Notes: a model not told the origin generated them from the sequence alone. DNA of 64,000 bases from Mucilaginibacter daejeonensis (GCF_020783335.1 NZ_CP086068.1:4650001-4714000), one strand, 5' to 3'. Positions 1-9,349 are shown, counted from the first letter of the stretch. Numbers and translations: made by a program.

Positions 1-11
1 CATATGACCAC

Positions 12-1448
12 TTACATTTTCATGCCGCTCATATCCATCCCTTTTTGATGGCGGTGGCCGCTCATGATCTTCATTAAGGATGGGTTGATGCGCAGGTAAA
101 CTTCGAGCCCTACCGGCGTGGTACCGTACAGAGGACGTAGGGCAGTTGGCGAAAAGTTGAGCGTGGCCTGTGCGCCTAAACGCAGGTCGGTGTTCTTGAT
201 CTGTGCCAAAATGTAATTGGCACCAAAGGTGGCCGCATTGATGTTGAAGGTAGGGTTGCCCGGGAATTGTTGCTCCAGGTCGAACTCTTCCGCGTTCTTA
301 CGTACAAAAGTGTAGGTGCCGTACAGGGCGGTGCGGTGGAGTTGCAAATTGCTCTCCAGCAAGGCCGACGGCAGGGTATGTCCCTCACCTACCACATGGT
401 TCTGCCCGTAAACCAATGATGCCGTAAAATGGCTGTCCTCGTTCAGTTTTTTAGCATACAAGGCCGATGCGGTCAGCAACCTGACATCGTGCCCGGCGTG
501 CATGGCCTCGGGGTCCTTCAGCCATCCGTGCGACACTTGTAAGGCCCAATTGCTCGATGGGTTGTATGATAAACGCATGGAATACGAGTCGAACTTAGGC
601 GCATCAAAGCCGTAACGTTCTTCATCAGGTTCACGCCCTTTGAAGGTTGAGCCCTCGATCTTAACGTTCTTGTAACGGAAACCCAGCGTGGCCACACCAA
701 AGGTGATGTGCGTGGCATCGGCGTAATGGTGCTGCAATGGTGCATCGGGATTATTGCTGGCGGCCGTGCGGTGCATAAATACCGGCGGACCCAGCGCAGG
801 TTCGGCCGGATAGCCCACCGAGGCGTAAACATCGGTATTAGGTGCGATGCGATGCGCGTAAGATACGTTCAGCTCGGCAAAAAGGTCGTGCGGGTGCTGA
901 CGATCTACCAGTTTGCGGCCTTTGTATGATTCACCTGTTTGGTACAGTAAGGGGTAGCCATCCAGACCCACCAGTAACGGATCAAGTGATATCATGGCAT
1001 TGATGCCCAGCAAGCCATTGCGGCCGATCTTGCGCTGGGTCATACCCATGAACCAGTTAGGGGCATCAAATTCGTGGCCGCCGCGGCTACCGTTCTTAAA
1101 AATATCCTGCCCGGTATAACGTGCCGTAATATTGCCATGCACCATGCTCATCCACTTTTTACCGTGTATCATGTAACCGTAAACAGGTGTCTCGTCAGGC
1201 ATCCATGATGAACCTGATCCGTTACGGCTCATGGGCAGATCACGCGATAGCTGACTGCTCATCATCATGGTATCGGCCTGCTGCATCTTATCAGTGCGTG
1301 GCTCCAGCTTGCGGATTCCCTCTTTAGGATTCATATCCTTACGACGTTGCGCATTGGCCGCGCTATCCATCGGCATGTGATGATGTTCGTGCTGGGCATA
1401 GGCCGTAACGCTAAGCGTTAGCAGGATCAGTGTGATATATTTTTTCAT
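12..1448 (-). CDS. Putative outer-membrane beta-barrel protein with His/Met-rich ends, metal-linked
   Basis: Secreted protein of 478 residues. Residues 1-19 form a clear signal peptide (hydrophobic stretch ending TAYAQ). The mature protein begins with a His/Met-rich segment (HEHHHMPMD) and ends with another (GHRHQKGMDMSGMKM), both plausible copper-binding tails. The middle is rich in alternating polar/aromatic strands typical of an outer-membrane barrel, and no enzyme motif is visible. It is the last gene of a minus-strand group that includes an HMA-domain protein and a HYC_CC_PP protein, so a role in copper or other metal handling at the outer membrane is inferred. I do not recognise a named family. 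The start is the only Met preceding the signal peptide. Confidence 0.7.
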   Translation of the reverse strand: MKKYITLILLTLSVTAYAQHEHHHMPMDSAANAQRRKDMNPKEGIRKLEPRTDKMQQADTMMMSSQLSRDLPMSRNGSGSSWMPDETPVYGYMIHGKKWMSMVHGNITARYTGQDIFKNGSRGGHEFDAPNWFMGMTQRKIGRNGLLGINAMISLDPLLVGLDGYPLLYQTGESYKGRKLVDRQHPHDLFAELNVSYAHRIAPNTDVYASVGYPAEPALGPPVFMHRTAASNNPDAPLQHHYADATHITFGVATLGFRYKNVKIEGSTFKGREPDEERYGFDAPKFDSYSMRLSYNPSSNWALQVSHGWLKDPEAMHAGHDVRLLTASALYAKKLNEDSHFTASLVYGQNHVVGEGHTLPSALLESNLQLHRTALYGTYTFVRKNAEEFDLEQQFPGNPTFNINAATFGANYILAQIKNTDLRLGAQATLNFSPTALRPLYGTTPVGLEVYLRINPSLMKIMSGHRHQKGMDMSGMKM

Positions 1449-1547
1449 TGATGGTATCGGTTAGGTAAGCATTGCCGCGCCATATAGAACGATAGCATAA
1501 CACTGATCGCTCTGCTATCGTTCTTATAAATGACGGTACGCTTCGTT

Positions 1548-2351
1548 TTAATGAAAGATATTGAACAAATTGTATTCTACACGCACCAGGTACATGTTCT
1601 GGGTATTACGCTCCATGCGGTTAGTAAGCGGCGTCCGGTACGACAGATCCACCCGCAACACACTGTTGAAGATGAACTGAACGGCCGGTGCCACGTCCAG
1701 ATAATACTGCCCTTTGCCTGGGTTCACCTTACCTAACAACTCTGCGTACAGGTTAATGTTGGTTTGATCGTAGTTGGTGTACTTTTTAGGAAAGGTCAGA
1801 TATCCTGCCGAAAGCGTATACCCAATAGCATCTTGTATTGCCGGTATGCTGCCGCCACGGTTCTCCCAGGCACGCAGGTAACTCAACGAACCCGACAAGG
1901 CCAGCTTGTGCAGCAGTTCGGTAGCAACCAACCCACCCTGAAAACCGCTGTTATCGCCTTCTAAGGATATCTCCTGGTTGGGCGTTGGGTTGCTGATGCT
2001 GGACACCTTGGCAAATGCCGCCATGCGGAAATGTCGTTGCACGGTATCGGCCGAGTAAAAACGGTATTTGGCGTAGCCGCTAAAACCTTCCACATGCTGA
2101 CGCTGCTGGTAGTAGTTGGACATGTACACGCTGCTGTGCACCATGAAGTACTTATTGATGCCATACATCAGCTCCATGGTACTGCGGTTCCTGAAATCAG
2201 GCTTAAAAAAGCCCTGGTTCTCTACCCGTATACCTAACGATCGTGCCGCCATGTTGCTGGCGGGCTCGGTGTTCACATATAGTTCCTGCGCCATGGCCGC
2301 GCATAGCCAACACAGCATACCTACGGTAAGCCCTAATTTTTTCAAATACAT
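1548..2351 (-). CDS. Secreted beta-barrel-like protein of unknown function
   Basis: Protein of 267 residues with a signal peptide (hydrophobic residues about 5-20, cleavage after AMA). The mature part has many short amphipathic strands with aromatic residues (for example YAKYRFYSADT and YLDVAPAVQFIF) and ends VEYNLFNIFH, consistent with a small outer-membrane barrel. It lies 9 nt downstream of the HMA-domain gene and about 100 nt upstream of the His/Met-rich barrel gene, so it is likely co-transcribed with them. No catalytic motif is visible; the function is unknown, with the metal-related context as the only hint. Confidence 0.65.
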   Translation of the reverse strand: MYLKKLGLTVGMLCWLCAAMAQELYVNTEPASNMAARSLGIRVENQGFFKPDFRNRSTMELMYGINKYFMVHSSVYMSNYYQQRQHVEGFSGYAKYRFYSADTVQRHFRMAAFAKVSSISNPTPNQEISLEGDNSGFQGGLVATELLHKLALSGSLSYLRAWENRGGSIPAIQDAIGYTLSAGYLTFPKKYTNYDQTNINLYAELLGKVNPGKGQYYLDVAPAVQFIFNSVLRVDLSYRTPLTNRMERNTQNMYLVRVEYNLFNIFH

Positions 2352-2360
2352 GACCGCTGA

Positions 2361-2858
2361 TTAGATGATCACGTGATAGTTCTTGCCATTACCGGTCTTG
2401 CTGTTGGCCGCGTCACTGTATTTTTTAACAGTGGCCGCAGGTGCGAAACCTTTGTTCACCACGGTAAGGTTCACCTGGCCATCAAGGCTCTTGGTGTTGC
2501 CGTTCAGGATATGGAAGGTATCGCCAGCGTAATTGAAGGTATTGTTGTTGAGTTTAAGTTTGCCCAGATCAACGGTAGTGGTTAGTTGATTGATCGAGAA
2601 GCCCGCGCCCTGCACCTTTTTGCTCATTTGCTCCAGATCCACCGGGGTATTGCTTTTAAAAGTGATGGTGAACAGGTTGCGGTTAAGGTCAGGCTTAACG
2701 GCGGCAATGAAAGGAAGAGAGCTAAGTGACTTTTCAGTAGCTTTTGAGCACATAGAGCAGGTAAGACCGCTAACTTGTAACTCAGCTTTAACGAATTGGG
2801 CTTTGGCTGCGCCGATAGAAACGGCCAGCAGGAATAGGAATATCTTTAAGGTTTTCAT
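2361..2858 (-). CDS. Secreted heavy-metal-associated (HMA) domain protein
   Basis: Periplasmic or secreted HMA-like protein of 165 residues. The Met at 2858 (MKTLKIFLFL) is chosen because it directly precedes the signal peptide (residues 1-20); a start four codons upstream is possible. The mature N-terminus carries GLTCSMCSKA with the CxxC pair at residues 34 and 37, the metal-binding loop of HMA/Atx1-like domains. The following 60 residues fit the rest of the ferredoxin-like fold (TITFKSNTPVDLEQMSKKVQGAGF). A C-terminal extension of about 70 residues has no recognised domain. HMA domains bind Cu(I) and related soft metals, so this protein probably sequesters or relays metal for the neighbouring envelope proteins. 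Confidence 0.8.
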   Translation of the reverse strand: MKTLKIFLFLLAVSIGAAKAQFVKAELQVSGLTCSMCSKATEKSLSSLPFIAAVKPDLNRNLFTITFKSNTPVDLEQMSKKVQGAGFSINQLTTTVDLGKLKLNNNTFNYAGDTFHILNGNTKSLDGQVNLTVVNKGFAPAATVKKYSDAANSKTGNGKNYHVII

Positions 2859-2945
2859 GTAAAGTATCAATAAAATAATTAGAATAATGACTTTTAAGCA
2901 TAGGCCAACAAGGCCATGCTTAACACGGATCCAATTACTTGATCT

Positions 2946-3347
2946 TTACAGGCGGAAAATGCAGTTTTTGATATAAACAGATACTTTGCTTGATGGGTCG
3001 CTATCGGGTGGACCGCGGTCAAAAAGCTTTTCAAGCAGTATCCTTTGCGCCGAGAACAGGATGTCCTCGAACGGAAGTTTAGGTATCTCGAACGAGAATA
3101 ACTTGGCCATGAAAGAGCTTTCTTCCTGAGCCTTGTGATCGTCCTTAACCTTAACGTCAACATGGTGGTTCTTGCAGCAATCCATCTTCATGCCACAGGT
3201 GGCCTCTTTGGTTTGCTGCTTTTTGGCAGGTACGGTGATCTTTACCGATGCCACCTTGCTGCCGCAGTAATGTAAGTTCAGGGCAAAGCCTAACACCGTA
3301 ATGGTGTATAACAAGGCTAAACATATGGCTCCTGACCTTTTGAACAT
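2946..3347 (-). CDS. HYC_CC_PP family protein
   Basis: Protein of 133 residues with a hydrophobic N-terminal segment (8-25) followed by the three signatures that name this Bacteroidota family: HYC at 26-28, a Cys pair DCC at 56-58 next to HH, and PPDSD near residue 116. Further Cys (51) and Met/His residues around the CC motif suggest a soft-metal ligand set. It is the first gene of the minus-strand metal cluster, 87 nt upstream of the HMA protein. The biochemical function of the family is not established to my knowledge; a role in copper or heavy-metal handling is inferred from the ligands and neighbours. Confidence 0.8.
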   Translation of the reverse strand: MFKRSGAICLALLYTITVLGFALNLHYCGSKVASVKITVPAKKQQTKEATCGMKMDCCKNHHVDVKVKDDHKAQEESSFMAKLFSFEIPKLPFEDILFSAQRILLEKLFDRGPPDSDPSSKVSVYIKNCIFRL

Positions 3348-3466
3348 TACGCAAAAATAGACATCGCCCTGCTATTAAGCAAATCAAATTTGCATGTCGT
3401 TATGTTAAATAAGTGAGTTACAACGCAAAGTTGGATGAGATCTAAGCCTATTCACGGTCAATATAA

Positions 3467-3513
3467 AAGCCACTGAGTACCAGATGGTCGTCCCATCTGG
3501 CACTCAGCGGCTT
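3467..3513 (-). terminator. Terminator downstream of tex
   Basis: About 21-bp hairpin (arms 3467-3487 and 3493-3513) with two mismatches and a 5-nt loop. Read on the minus strand it is followed by GGCTTTTATATT, a short U-tract. It sits 22 nt after the tex stop codon. Confidence 0.65.
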
Positions 3514-3534
3514 CAAGATCAGATGTGTAAAAGC

Positions 3535-5805
3535 TTATTTAAATTTTGACCTTAACGCAGCCAGTTTGGTTTGCAGATCGCCTTCGGGCTCACGGCGACC
3601 GCGGTCGTCGTTCTTCTTGTTACCACCGTTGTTGCCGTTGTTGGATGACACGGGTTTACGTTGTTGCGGAGCGCTTTTCTCGTCGCCCTTCATACTTAAC
3701 GAGATGCGCTTACGGTTCACATCAACCTCGGTAACGGTCACCTCGACCTGCTGATGCACTTTCAATACCTCGTTAGGATCTTTGATGTAACGGTTGGTGA
3801 TCTGGCTTAAATGTACCAATCCATCCTGGTGGACACCTATATCCACAAAGGCACCGAAGGCCGTGATATTGGTCACGATGCCGGGCAGCTTCATACCTAC
3901 CTTCAGGTCCTTGATCTCGTTCACACCTTCGGTAAAGCTGAACGCCTCGAACTTTTCGCGTGGGTCGCGGCCGGGCTTGGCCAATTCTGCCATGATGTCG
4001 GTCAGGGTTGGTAAGCCCACCTTTTCATTGGTATACCGTTGTAGCGGAATGCTTTTGCGCAGCTTATCATCGGTCATGAGGTCGCGGATGCTGGCGTTAG
4101 CATCTTTGGCCATCTGCTCCACCAAAGCATAACGCTCGGGGTGCACACCGCTTGCTTCTAACGGGTTGTCGGAACCCTGTATACGCAAAAAGCCCGCTGC
4201 CTGCTCAAAGGCTTTATCGCCCAGGCGGGGCACTTTTTTCAATTGCTCGCGGCGTTTAAAGGCGCCGTTGGCGTTGCGATAGTCCACTATATTTTGCGCC
4301 AGTTGCGAACCAAGGCCTGATACGTAGGCCAGGATCTGTTTAGATGCCGTGTTCAATTCTACCCCTACGGCGTTCACACAACTGATCACGGTATCATCTA
4401 ACGAGGTTTGCAACTTGGACTGGTCCACGTCGTGCTGGTACTGGCCTACGCCGATCGACTTAGGGTCGATCTTCACCAGCTCGGCCAATGGGTCCATCAA
4501 ACGACGACCGATCGATACGGCACCACGCACGGTCACGTCCTTATCCGGGAACTCTTCGCGGGCAGCTTCTGATGCCGAGTAGATGGATGCACCGCTCTCG
4601 TTGACCATCACGATGGTCACGTTACCCAGTTTAAGGTTACGTACAAAGGTCTCGGTCTCACGGCCGGCGGTACCATTACCTATGGCAATAGCCTCGATCT
4701 TATGCAGATCTGCCAAATGCTGGATGGTCTTTTCGGCCTCGCGCGCCTGGCCGGCACCCGTATGTGGGAACACTGCCGTGTACTCTAACAATTTACCTTG
4801 TTCGTCCAGGCACACCACCTTGCAGCCCGTACGGAAGCCGGGGTCAATGGCCATCACTCTTTTTTGACCCAGCGGTGCGGCCAGTAAAAGCTGACGGGCA
4901 TTCTCGGCAAATACACGGATAGCTTCTTCATCTGCCTTTTTCTTGGTCAGCAGTCTTGCTTCCGTCTCCATAGATGGTTTGAGCAGGCGCTTATAACCAT
5001 CGGCAATGGCCAGCCTTACCTGATCTGACGAGGAATTATTGGCCGACACGAAAGTACGGTCGAGCAGTGCGATGGCCTCATCCTCCGGCGGCATGATATC
5101 GAGGTAAAGGATCTCCTCTTTCTCGCCCCGGCGCATGGCCAGTATACGGTGTGATGGGGCGCTCTTTACCGGCTCCTTCCAATCAAAATAATCTTTGTAT
5201 TTGATACCGCTTTCCTCTTTGCCTGGTGCTACCTTACTCTGGAAGGTACCTTTTTGTATGAACAGGTCGCGCAGTTTGGCGCGTACCTCGGCGTTCTCGC
5301 TAATGGTCTCGGCAATGATGTCGCGTGCGCCGGCCAACGCTTCCTCGGCCGATGTTACGCCTTTATCAGCATCCACATATTTATCAGCTTCGGCGGTCAG
5401 GTCCACACGGTCTTGGGCCAGTACCTGTTCGGCCAGTGGCTGCAGGCCTTTTTCGCGGGCGGCGGTGGCGCGGGTCTTGCGTTTAGGGCGGTAAGGCAGG
5501 TATATATCCTCCAGGTTCACCATGGTGTCAGCCTCGTTGATCTGCTGCTGCAGTTCGGGCGTGAGCTTGCCCATATCGGTGAGCGACTTTAAGATGGCCT
5601 CGCGGCGCTTGTCCAGATCGCGCAATTGCTGCATGCGATCGCGTATAGCGGTTATCTGCACCTCATCGAGGCTGCCGGTAACTTCTTTACGGTAACGGGA
5701 AATGAAAGGAACAGTGGCACCCTCGTCCAATAATGCTACGGTGGCGCTTACTTGTTTTGAAGCCACAGAAAGCTCCTGGGCTATTTTGATATGATGATCT
5801 GTCAT
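3535..5805 (-). CDS. tex: Tex family RNA-binding protein
   Basis: Nucleic-acid-binding accessory protein of the Tex/YhgF family (756 residues from the Met at 5805; a start four codons upstream is possible, but MTDHHIKIAQ is the usual N-terminus). The order of parts is as expected: helical Tex N-terminal region, RNase H/YqgF-like domain (RVMAIDPGFRTGCKVV), helix-hairpin-helix region (YVSGLGSQLAQNIVDYR, then VPRLGDKAFEQAAGFLR), and an S1 RNA-binding domain near the C-terminus (GIVTNITAFGAFVDIGV). A Lys/Asn/Gly-rich low-complexity tail follows. Tex proteins act in transcript processing and stress tolerance in other bacteria. The gene is monocistronic with its own terminator. Confidence 0.95.
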   Translation of the reverse strand: MTDHHIKIAQELSVASKQVSATVALLDEGATVPFISRYRKEVTGSLDEVQITAIRDRMQQLRDLDKRREAILKSLTDMGKLTPELQQQINEADTMVNLEDIYLPYRPKRKTRATAAREKGLQPLAEQVLAQDRVDLTAEADKYVDADKGVTSAEEALAGARDIIAETISENAEVRAKLRDLFIQKGTFQSKVAPGKEESGIKYKDYFDWKEPVKSAPSHRILAMRRGEKEEILYLDIMPPEDEAIALLDRTFVSANNSSSDQVRLAIADGYKRLLKPSMETEARLLTKKKADEEAIRVFAENARQLLLAAPLGQKRVMAIDPGFRTGCKVVCLDEQGKLLEYTAVFPHTGAGQAREAEKTIQHLADLHKIEAIAIGNGTAGRETETFVRNLKLGNVTIVMVNESGASIYSASEAAREEFPDKDVTVRGAVSIGRRLMDPLAELVKIDPKSIGVGQYQHDVDQSKLQTSLDDTVISCVNAVGVELNTASKQILAYVSGLGSQLAQNIVDYRNANGAFKRREQLKKVPRLGDKAFEQAAGFLRIQGSDNPLEASGVHPERYALVEQMAKDANASIRDLMTDDKLRKSIPLQRYTNEKVGLPTLTDIMAELAKPGRDPREKFEAFSFTEGVNEIKDLKVGMKLPGIVTNITAFGAFVDIGVHQDGLVHLSQITNRYIKDPNEVLKVHQQVEVTVTEVDVNRKRISLSMKGDEKSAPQQRKPVSSNNGNNGGNKKNDDRGRREPEGDLQTKLAALRSKFK

Positions 5806-5967
5806 TGCTATCAGCACAAATTCTTTTAAAGCGACAAAGTTAAAAGATCCGATTTACCCGGCTGAGGCACCAGTGAAAATAAAAGTTTGCCTGATCAGCA
5901 ATGCTGGGTAACTTGCAGCCGCTATCAGGGCAAGGCAAGCCCGCACGATAAGGAGCAGCGATGACTT

Positions 5968-6183
5968 ATGGAAAATATACGCTTATTTGAACTGAAGTTG
6001 AAGGAGATATGGGAGCGGACCGAGTGGTTGCAGTACGAAGTGAGCGAGAGTGGCTTCATCGCGCTTTTCCCCATTGAGTTCAAGGACGACGTTCCTCTGC
6101 GGCCGGACTTTCCCGAAGATCTTGACCTTGACCGGGATACCCGTTTAGCAGTACTGGTGGCCTTTAGAGAGGCTTTCAGCTGA
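5968..6183 (+). CDS. Small hypothetical protein, 71 aa
   Basis: Acidic 71-residue cytoplasmic protein with no signal peptide or membrane segment. It starts MENIRLFELK and is rich in Glu/Asp and aromatic residues. A purine-rich AAGGAG lies upstream of the start. It stands alone on the plus strand between tex and a convergent small membrane-protein gene. No family is recognised; coding status rests on composition and gene-like spacing. Confidence 0.5.
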   Translation: MENIRLFELKLKEIWERTEWLQYEVSESGFIALFPIEFKDDVPLRPDFPEDLDLDRDTRLAVLVAFREAFS

Positions 6184-6185
6184 AC

Positions 6186-6401
6186 TTACTTCTTTTGTGC
6201 ACGTTCCTGCTTACCCAGTTGGATCAGCATCATGCCCAGCATGGTGGTAAAGCATACCACACCGATCGCGGCCAAAGCCACACGCCAGTTCTGGTGCAGC
6301 AACATGCCTTTGTAAATGCTACGCACACCTACCACGATCATGGCACTAAAGATCAGGAAAGGCACAATGAATTTTTGCCGCGGTGTTAAATTCGATCCCA
6401 T
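6186..6401 (-). CDS. Small two-helix membrane protein
   Basis: Protein of 71 residues with two predicted membrane helices (about 12-30 and 42-62), separated by a short loop with KGMLLHQNW and ending in a basic tail (KQERAQKK). The stop is only 2 nt from the convergent 71-residue gene. No family is recognised. The regular hydrophobic pattern and charged ends make it a credible gene rather than a chance frame. Confidence 0.6.
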   Translation of the reverse strand: MGSNLTPRQKFIVPFLIFSAMIVVGVRSIYKGMLLHQNWRVALAAIGVVCFTTMLGMMLIQLGKQERAQKK

Positions 6402-6705
6402 CTTTTAAAGATAATCTTATTGGCCGTTACCTGCAAGTGCAACGTTAGCGCATCGGAACCAACGATCGATCTTTAACTTTCAGGAACATCATATTTTAGC
6501 TTAAGCTAATTTACCTGCGTTTTCAAGAAGATCTGAGCTTGCGATTAGGAAAGCGGTTTTGATAGATGTATGTTTAACCATCGTTCACACGCAACCTTTG
6601 CCTCTGACCGCCTTTGTAGCAGTTCGGACCATCCCCCTGGTCGGCAAAAGCTGTATACCTTTCGGTCATTGATATTGCTGTTCGTACCTGTGGTGATGAC
6701 TTGAG
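6402..6705. other. Intergenic region with a 14-nt palindrome
   Basis: Divergent spacer between the small membrane-protein gene and the PAS sensor gene. It contains a perfect 14-nt palindrome, TTAGCTTAAGCTAA, at 6496-6509, a possible operator. No convincing gene or consensus promoter was seen. Confidence 0.4.
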
Positions 6706-8073
6706 ATGGCTGCACATTTTGCTGATCGTATAGATATTGAAAAACTGATCGACAAGGGGCATACCGGCATCATTTTGCTGGATGCGCGCCTTAGGCCGAT
6801 CTACATCAGTCCGGCTGCGCAACGCATGACCGGCCTGACCGCTGATGCCGCAGCCGAACTAAGCATTGCTGATCATGTGCACCCGGCCGACAGGCCTCAT
6901 CTTGACCTGTTCTGGCCAGGTTTCGTTTCCACACCCGGGCACTCGTCACCTAAACGCGTCCGTTTCCGTACCCTTACAGGATCTTACGTGTGCTTTCAAT
7001 GCACCTTTACCAATATGCTTCATGAAAATGACGTGGCGGCGGTAGTGTGCAACTTCATTGACGTGACCGAGACCACCGAGCCTGAGAGCCTGGTGCCGGT
7101 ATCTACCGTGGGTTACAGCCAGGTATTTGATGCCGTACCCGATATTATTTGTGCAGCACACCTTAACGGGATGATCAGGATGGCCAACCCGGCCATGTGC
7201 TACCTGCTGGAGTACACCTGTGAGGAGCTGTTGACGTTCAGCATATTTGACCTCATCCATCCTGATGATGTGGCACAAAGCAAGGAGCGCATGCGCCTAT
7301 TCGCGACCGAGTCCGGCCTTAGCTTATATTTTGAGAACCGTTACATTACTCGTACTGGTAAGATCAGGTGGCTGGCCTGGACGGCCTCGAACGGCAACCA
7401 GACCGAACTGGTGTTCGGCGCCGCCAAGAACATGACCGAAAAAAGGGAACTGGATACGTTATTGGACCGCTCGTCGGCCCTGGCGCGTATAGGTGCCTGG
7501 GAGGTAGATATGACCAGCGGCAAGGTTTACTGGTCGGCTATCACACGCGCCATATATGAGGTGGATGACAGCCTTAAACCTGACCTGATGAGCTGCATCA
7601 GTGCGTGCAAGGATGAGGAGGAACGCCAGACCTTATCAGAACGCCTGAACGGTATGATCATCGAGGGTGGGCAAATGGATGTAGAGATGCTGATCGTGAC
7701 CGCTCGCGGCAACGAAAAGTGGGTACGCTTGATCGGCGATGCCGAAGTGGCGAATGGTCAATGCACCCGTATTTACGGTAGCCTGCAAGATGTTGACGAC
7801 CGCAAACGTGCCGAGATAGCCGCAAGTTACGTTATCGAAGAGCGCGACCGCAAATTCTCCGAGATCACGTGGCTGCAATCGCACGTGATCAGGGCCCCGC
7901 TTTGCCGGGTAATGGGTTTGGTAGATATACTGCGCACCACAGGTATACGCGAGGGCGAGAGCGACGAGATATTGGAATACCTGATAGCATCGGCCAATGA
8001 GCTGGATGAGGTGATCAGATCCATCACTTTACTGGCCAGCGGCAGCGAGACCGAAGACACCATTGCAGAGTGA
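6706..8073 (+). CDS. Triple-PAS sensor with an orphan HisKA-like domain
   Basis: Cytoplasmic signalling protein of 455 residues with no membrane segment. Three PAS domains follow one another: about 15-125 (GIILLDARLRPIYISPAAQR), 135-255 (VFDAVPDIICAAHLNGMIRM) and 265-385 (IGAWEVDMTSGKVYWS), each followed by PAC-like strands. After a helix of charged residues comes a histidine-kinase dimerisation-like segment with His393 in SHVIRAPLCRVMG. The protein then ends about 60 residues later, with no N, G1 or G2 boxes, so there is no ATPase domain. It cannot autophosphorylate in the normal way. It may act as a dimerising sensor, a phosphotransfer partner, or a regulator of another kinase. There is no response regulator next to it. 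Confidence 0.85.
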   Translation: MAAHFADRIDIEKLIDKGHTGIILLDARLRPIYISPAAQRMTGLTADAAAELSIADHVHPADRPHLDLFWPGFVSTPGHSSPKRVRFRTLTGSYVCFQCTFTNMLHENDVAAVVCNFIDVTETTEPESLVPVSTVGYSQVFDAVPDIICAAHLNGMIRMANPAMCYLLEYTCEELLTFSIFDLIHPDDVAQSKERMRLFATESGLSLYFENRYITRTGKIRWLAWTASNGNQTELVFGAAKNMTEKRELDTLLDRSSALARIGAWEVDMTSGKVYWSAITRAIYEVDDSLKPDLMSCISACKDEEERQTLSERLNGMIIEGGQMDVEMLIVTARGNEKWVRLIGDAEVANGQCTRIYGSLQDVDDRKRAEIAASYVIEERDRKFSEITWLQSHVIRAPLCRVMGLVDILRTTGIREGESDEILEYLIASANELDEVIRSITLLASGSETEDTIAE

Positions 8074-8159
8074 CCGGTTGAGTTACATAATCAAAAACCT
8101 ATTAATATTTTCACTTGAGATCACCGTGTAATCTTTGATGACCTTAGATAAATGTCATA

Positions 8160-8201
8160 AAGTACAAAGCCCCGACATTTACATGCCGGGGCTTTGTACT
8201 T
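8160..8201. terminator. Bidirectional terminator
   Basis: Hairpin with arms 8160-8177 and 8184-8201 (core GCCCCG/CGGGGC flanked by AAGTACAAA/TTTGTACTT, one mismatch). It lies between the convergent PAS sensor and DUF3078 genes and is A/U-flanked on both sides, so it can serve both. Confidence 0.8.
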
Positions 8202-8233
8202 ATGTTAAGCGGAATAGCCATTAAGTGATCAGG

Positions 8234-9349
8234 TCACGGGAAGCGGTATACCACGCCGAGGGCCAAACTTTCGGTGCCTTGTATGCCGGGGCGCTGATCC
8301 TTATCATAAAGGGCCACGCCGGTAATGGTCACGTTGATCAAACGGTTAACACGTGCCGCCAGCGTAAGATCTAAGCGATGGTCAATGTTCTCGATCGAAC
8401 GGCCATATGGAACAAAGATCTGGTAACGTGAATTTAAGTGCAGGTTGGGCATAATATCCTTATCGAACAGGGCTACGGCTTGAAAGGCGAGCTCGGTATA
8501 TACGTTTTTGCCGCGTTCCACATTGTAAGCCCTCTCCGAGGTCACATTGTTGACTGTGTTACTGGTATATTTAACATCATGGTTGAGTACGAAGGTTTGA
8601 CGGGCAGTACCTGTACCGATACGCAGATCAAAGTAGCTGGTGGGCTTATACTCAAAACCGAATGATTCCGTAATGTAGCCCGGTGCCATGAAACTCGAGA
8701 TCAGTACAGGTGGCAACACGTTGTTGGCATCGTACACAAAACCCTTATCGAACTGCGATTCAAAGCTTAATGATCCGAACAGGAACCAGCTTTTGGAGAG
8801 TTGCGTAGCTATCTTGTTATCCCAAAATATACGGTCGTTAGATTTACGGCCCGATTGGCCTTTGTTCTTGCTGCGACCATATAAAAGGATCAGCTGTGTG
8901 GTATATACGAACGGCTGCTTGTTATACTCCACCTTAAGATCAAGGTTACCACCCAATGCAAAGGAGTTAACACCACCACCGGCCCAGTTATCACTGAACC
9001 CGGCCTGGTTAAAGTTGACCCCGAACAACACTGCCTTGTGCCAGTAGCTCACCTTATAGTCCATCATGGTAACAGGGATCAGGCTTGGCCGGATCAGCAA
9101 CGGGCGGTAGCGCTGAGGCAGTGCATTACGACGAGGGTCGATGCGCAAGCGGCTCAACAGGTTGGTGTCTATCTTGATGGCATCGCGGCGCAAGCTATCG
9201 GCGCGGCGTACACTATCAGATGCAAGGCGCATTTGTTCGGCCAATGCACGGTTGAGGCTATCCACCCTTCGCAGGCTATCGGTTTGAGCGTAGCTCAGAT
9301 CACAGCAAAATAAAAAGGCGATGGCAGATACGAGTATAGGTCGTAACAT
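8234..9349 (-). CDS. DUF3078 domain-containing outer-membrane protein
   Basis: Secreted protein of 371 residues with signal peptide 1-21 (ending LSYAQ). A Ser/Asp/Arg-rich helical stretch follows (repeats of DSLRR at about 24-55). Then comes the DUF3078 region starting near WHKAVLFGVNFNQAGFSDNW, whose F-NQ-SDNW-GG pattern is characteristic of the family. The rest is strand-rich with the terminal VVYRFP, suggesting an outer-membrane barrel. DUF3078 proteins are widespread in Bacteroidota and of unknown function. It is transcribed alone or as the end of the 9.4-10.5 kb group. Confidence 0.8.
   Translation of the reverse strand: MLRPILVSAIAFLFCCDLSYAQTDSLRRVDSLNRALAEQMRLASDSVRRADSLRRDAIKIDTNLLSRLRIDPRRNALPQRYRPLLIRPSLIPVTMMDYKVSYWHKAVLFGVNFNQAGFSDNWAGGGVNSFALGGNLDLKVEYNKQPFVYTTQLILLYGRSKNKGQSGRKSNDRIFWDNKIATQLSKSWFLFGSLSFESQFDKGFVYDANNVLPPVLISSFMAPGYITESFGFEYKPTSYFDLRIGTGTARQTFVLNHDVKYTSNTVNNVTSERAYNVERGKNVYTELAFQAVALFDKDIMPNLHLNSRYQIFVPYGRSIENIDHRLDLTLAARVNRLINVTITGVALYDKDQRPGIQGTESLALGVVYRFP

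Noticed and set aside
6574..6822. 82-codon minus-strand frame overlapping the PAS gene start
   Set aside because: Overlaps a strong gene and shows no coding features.
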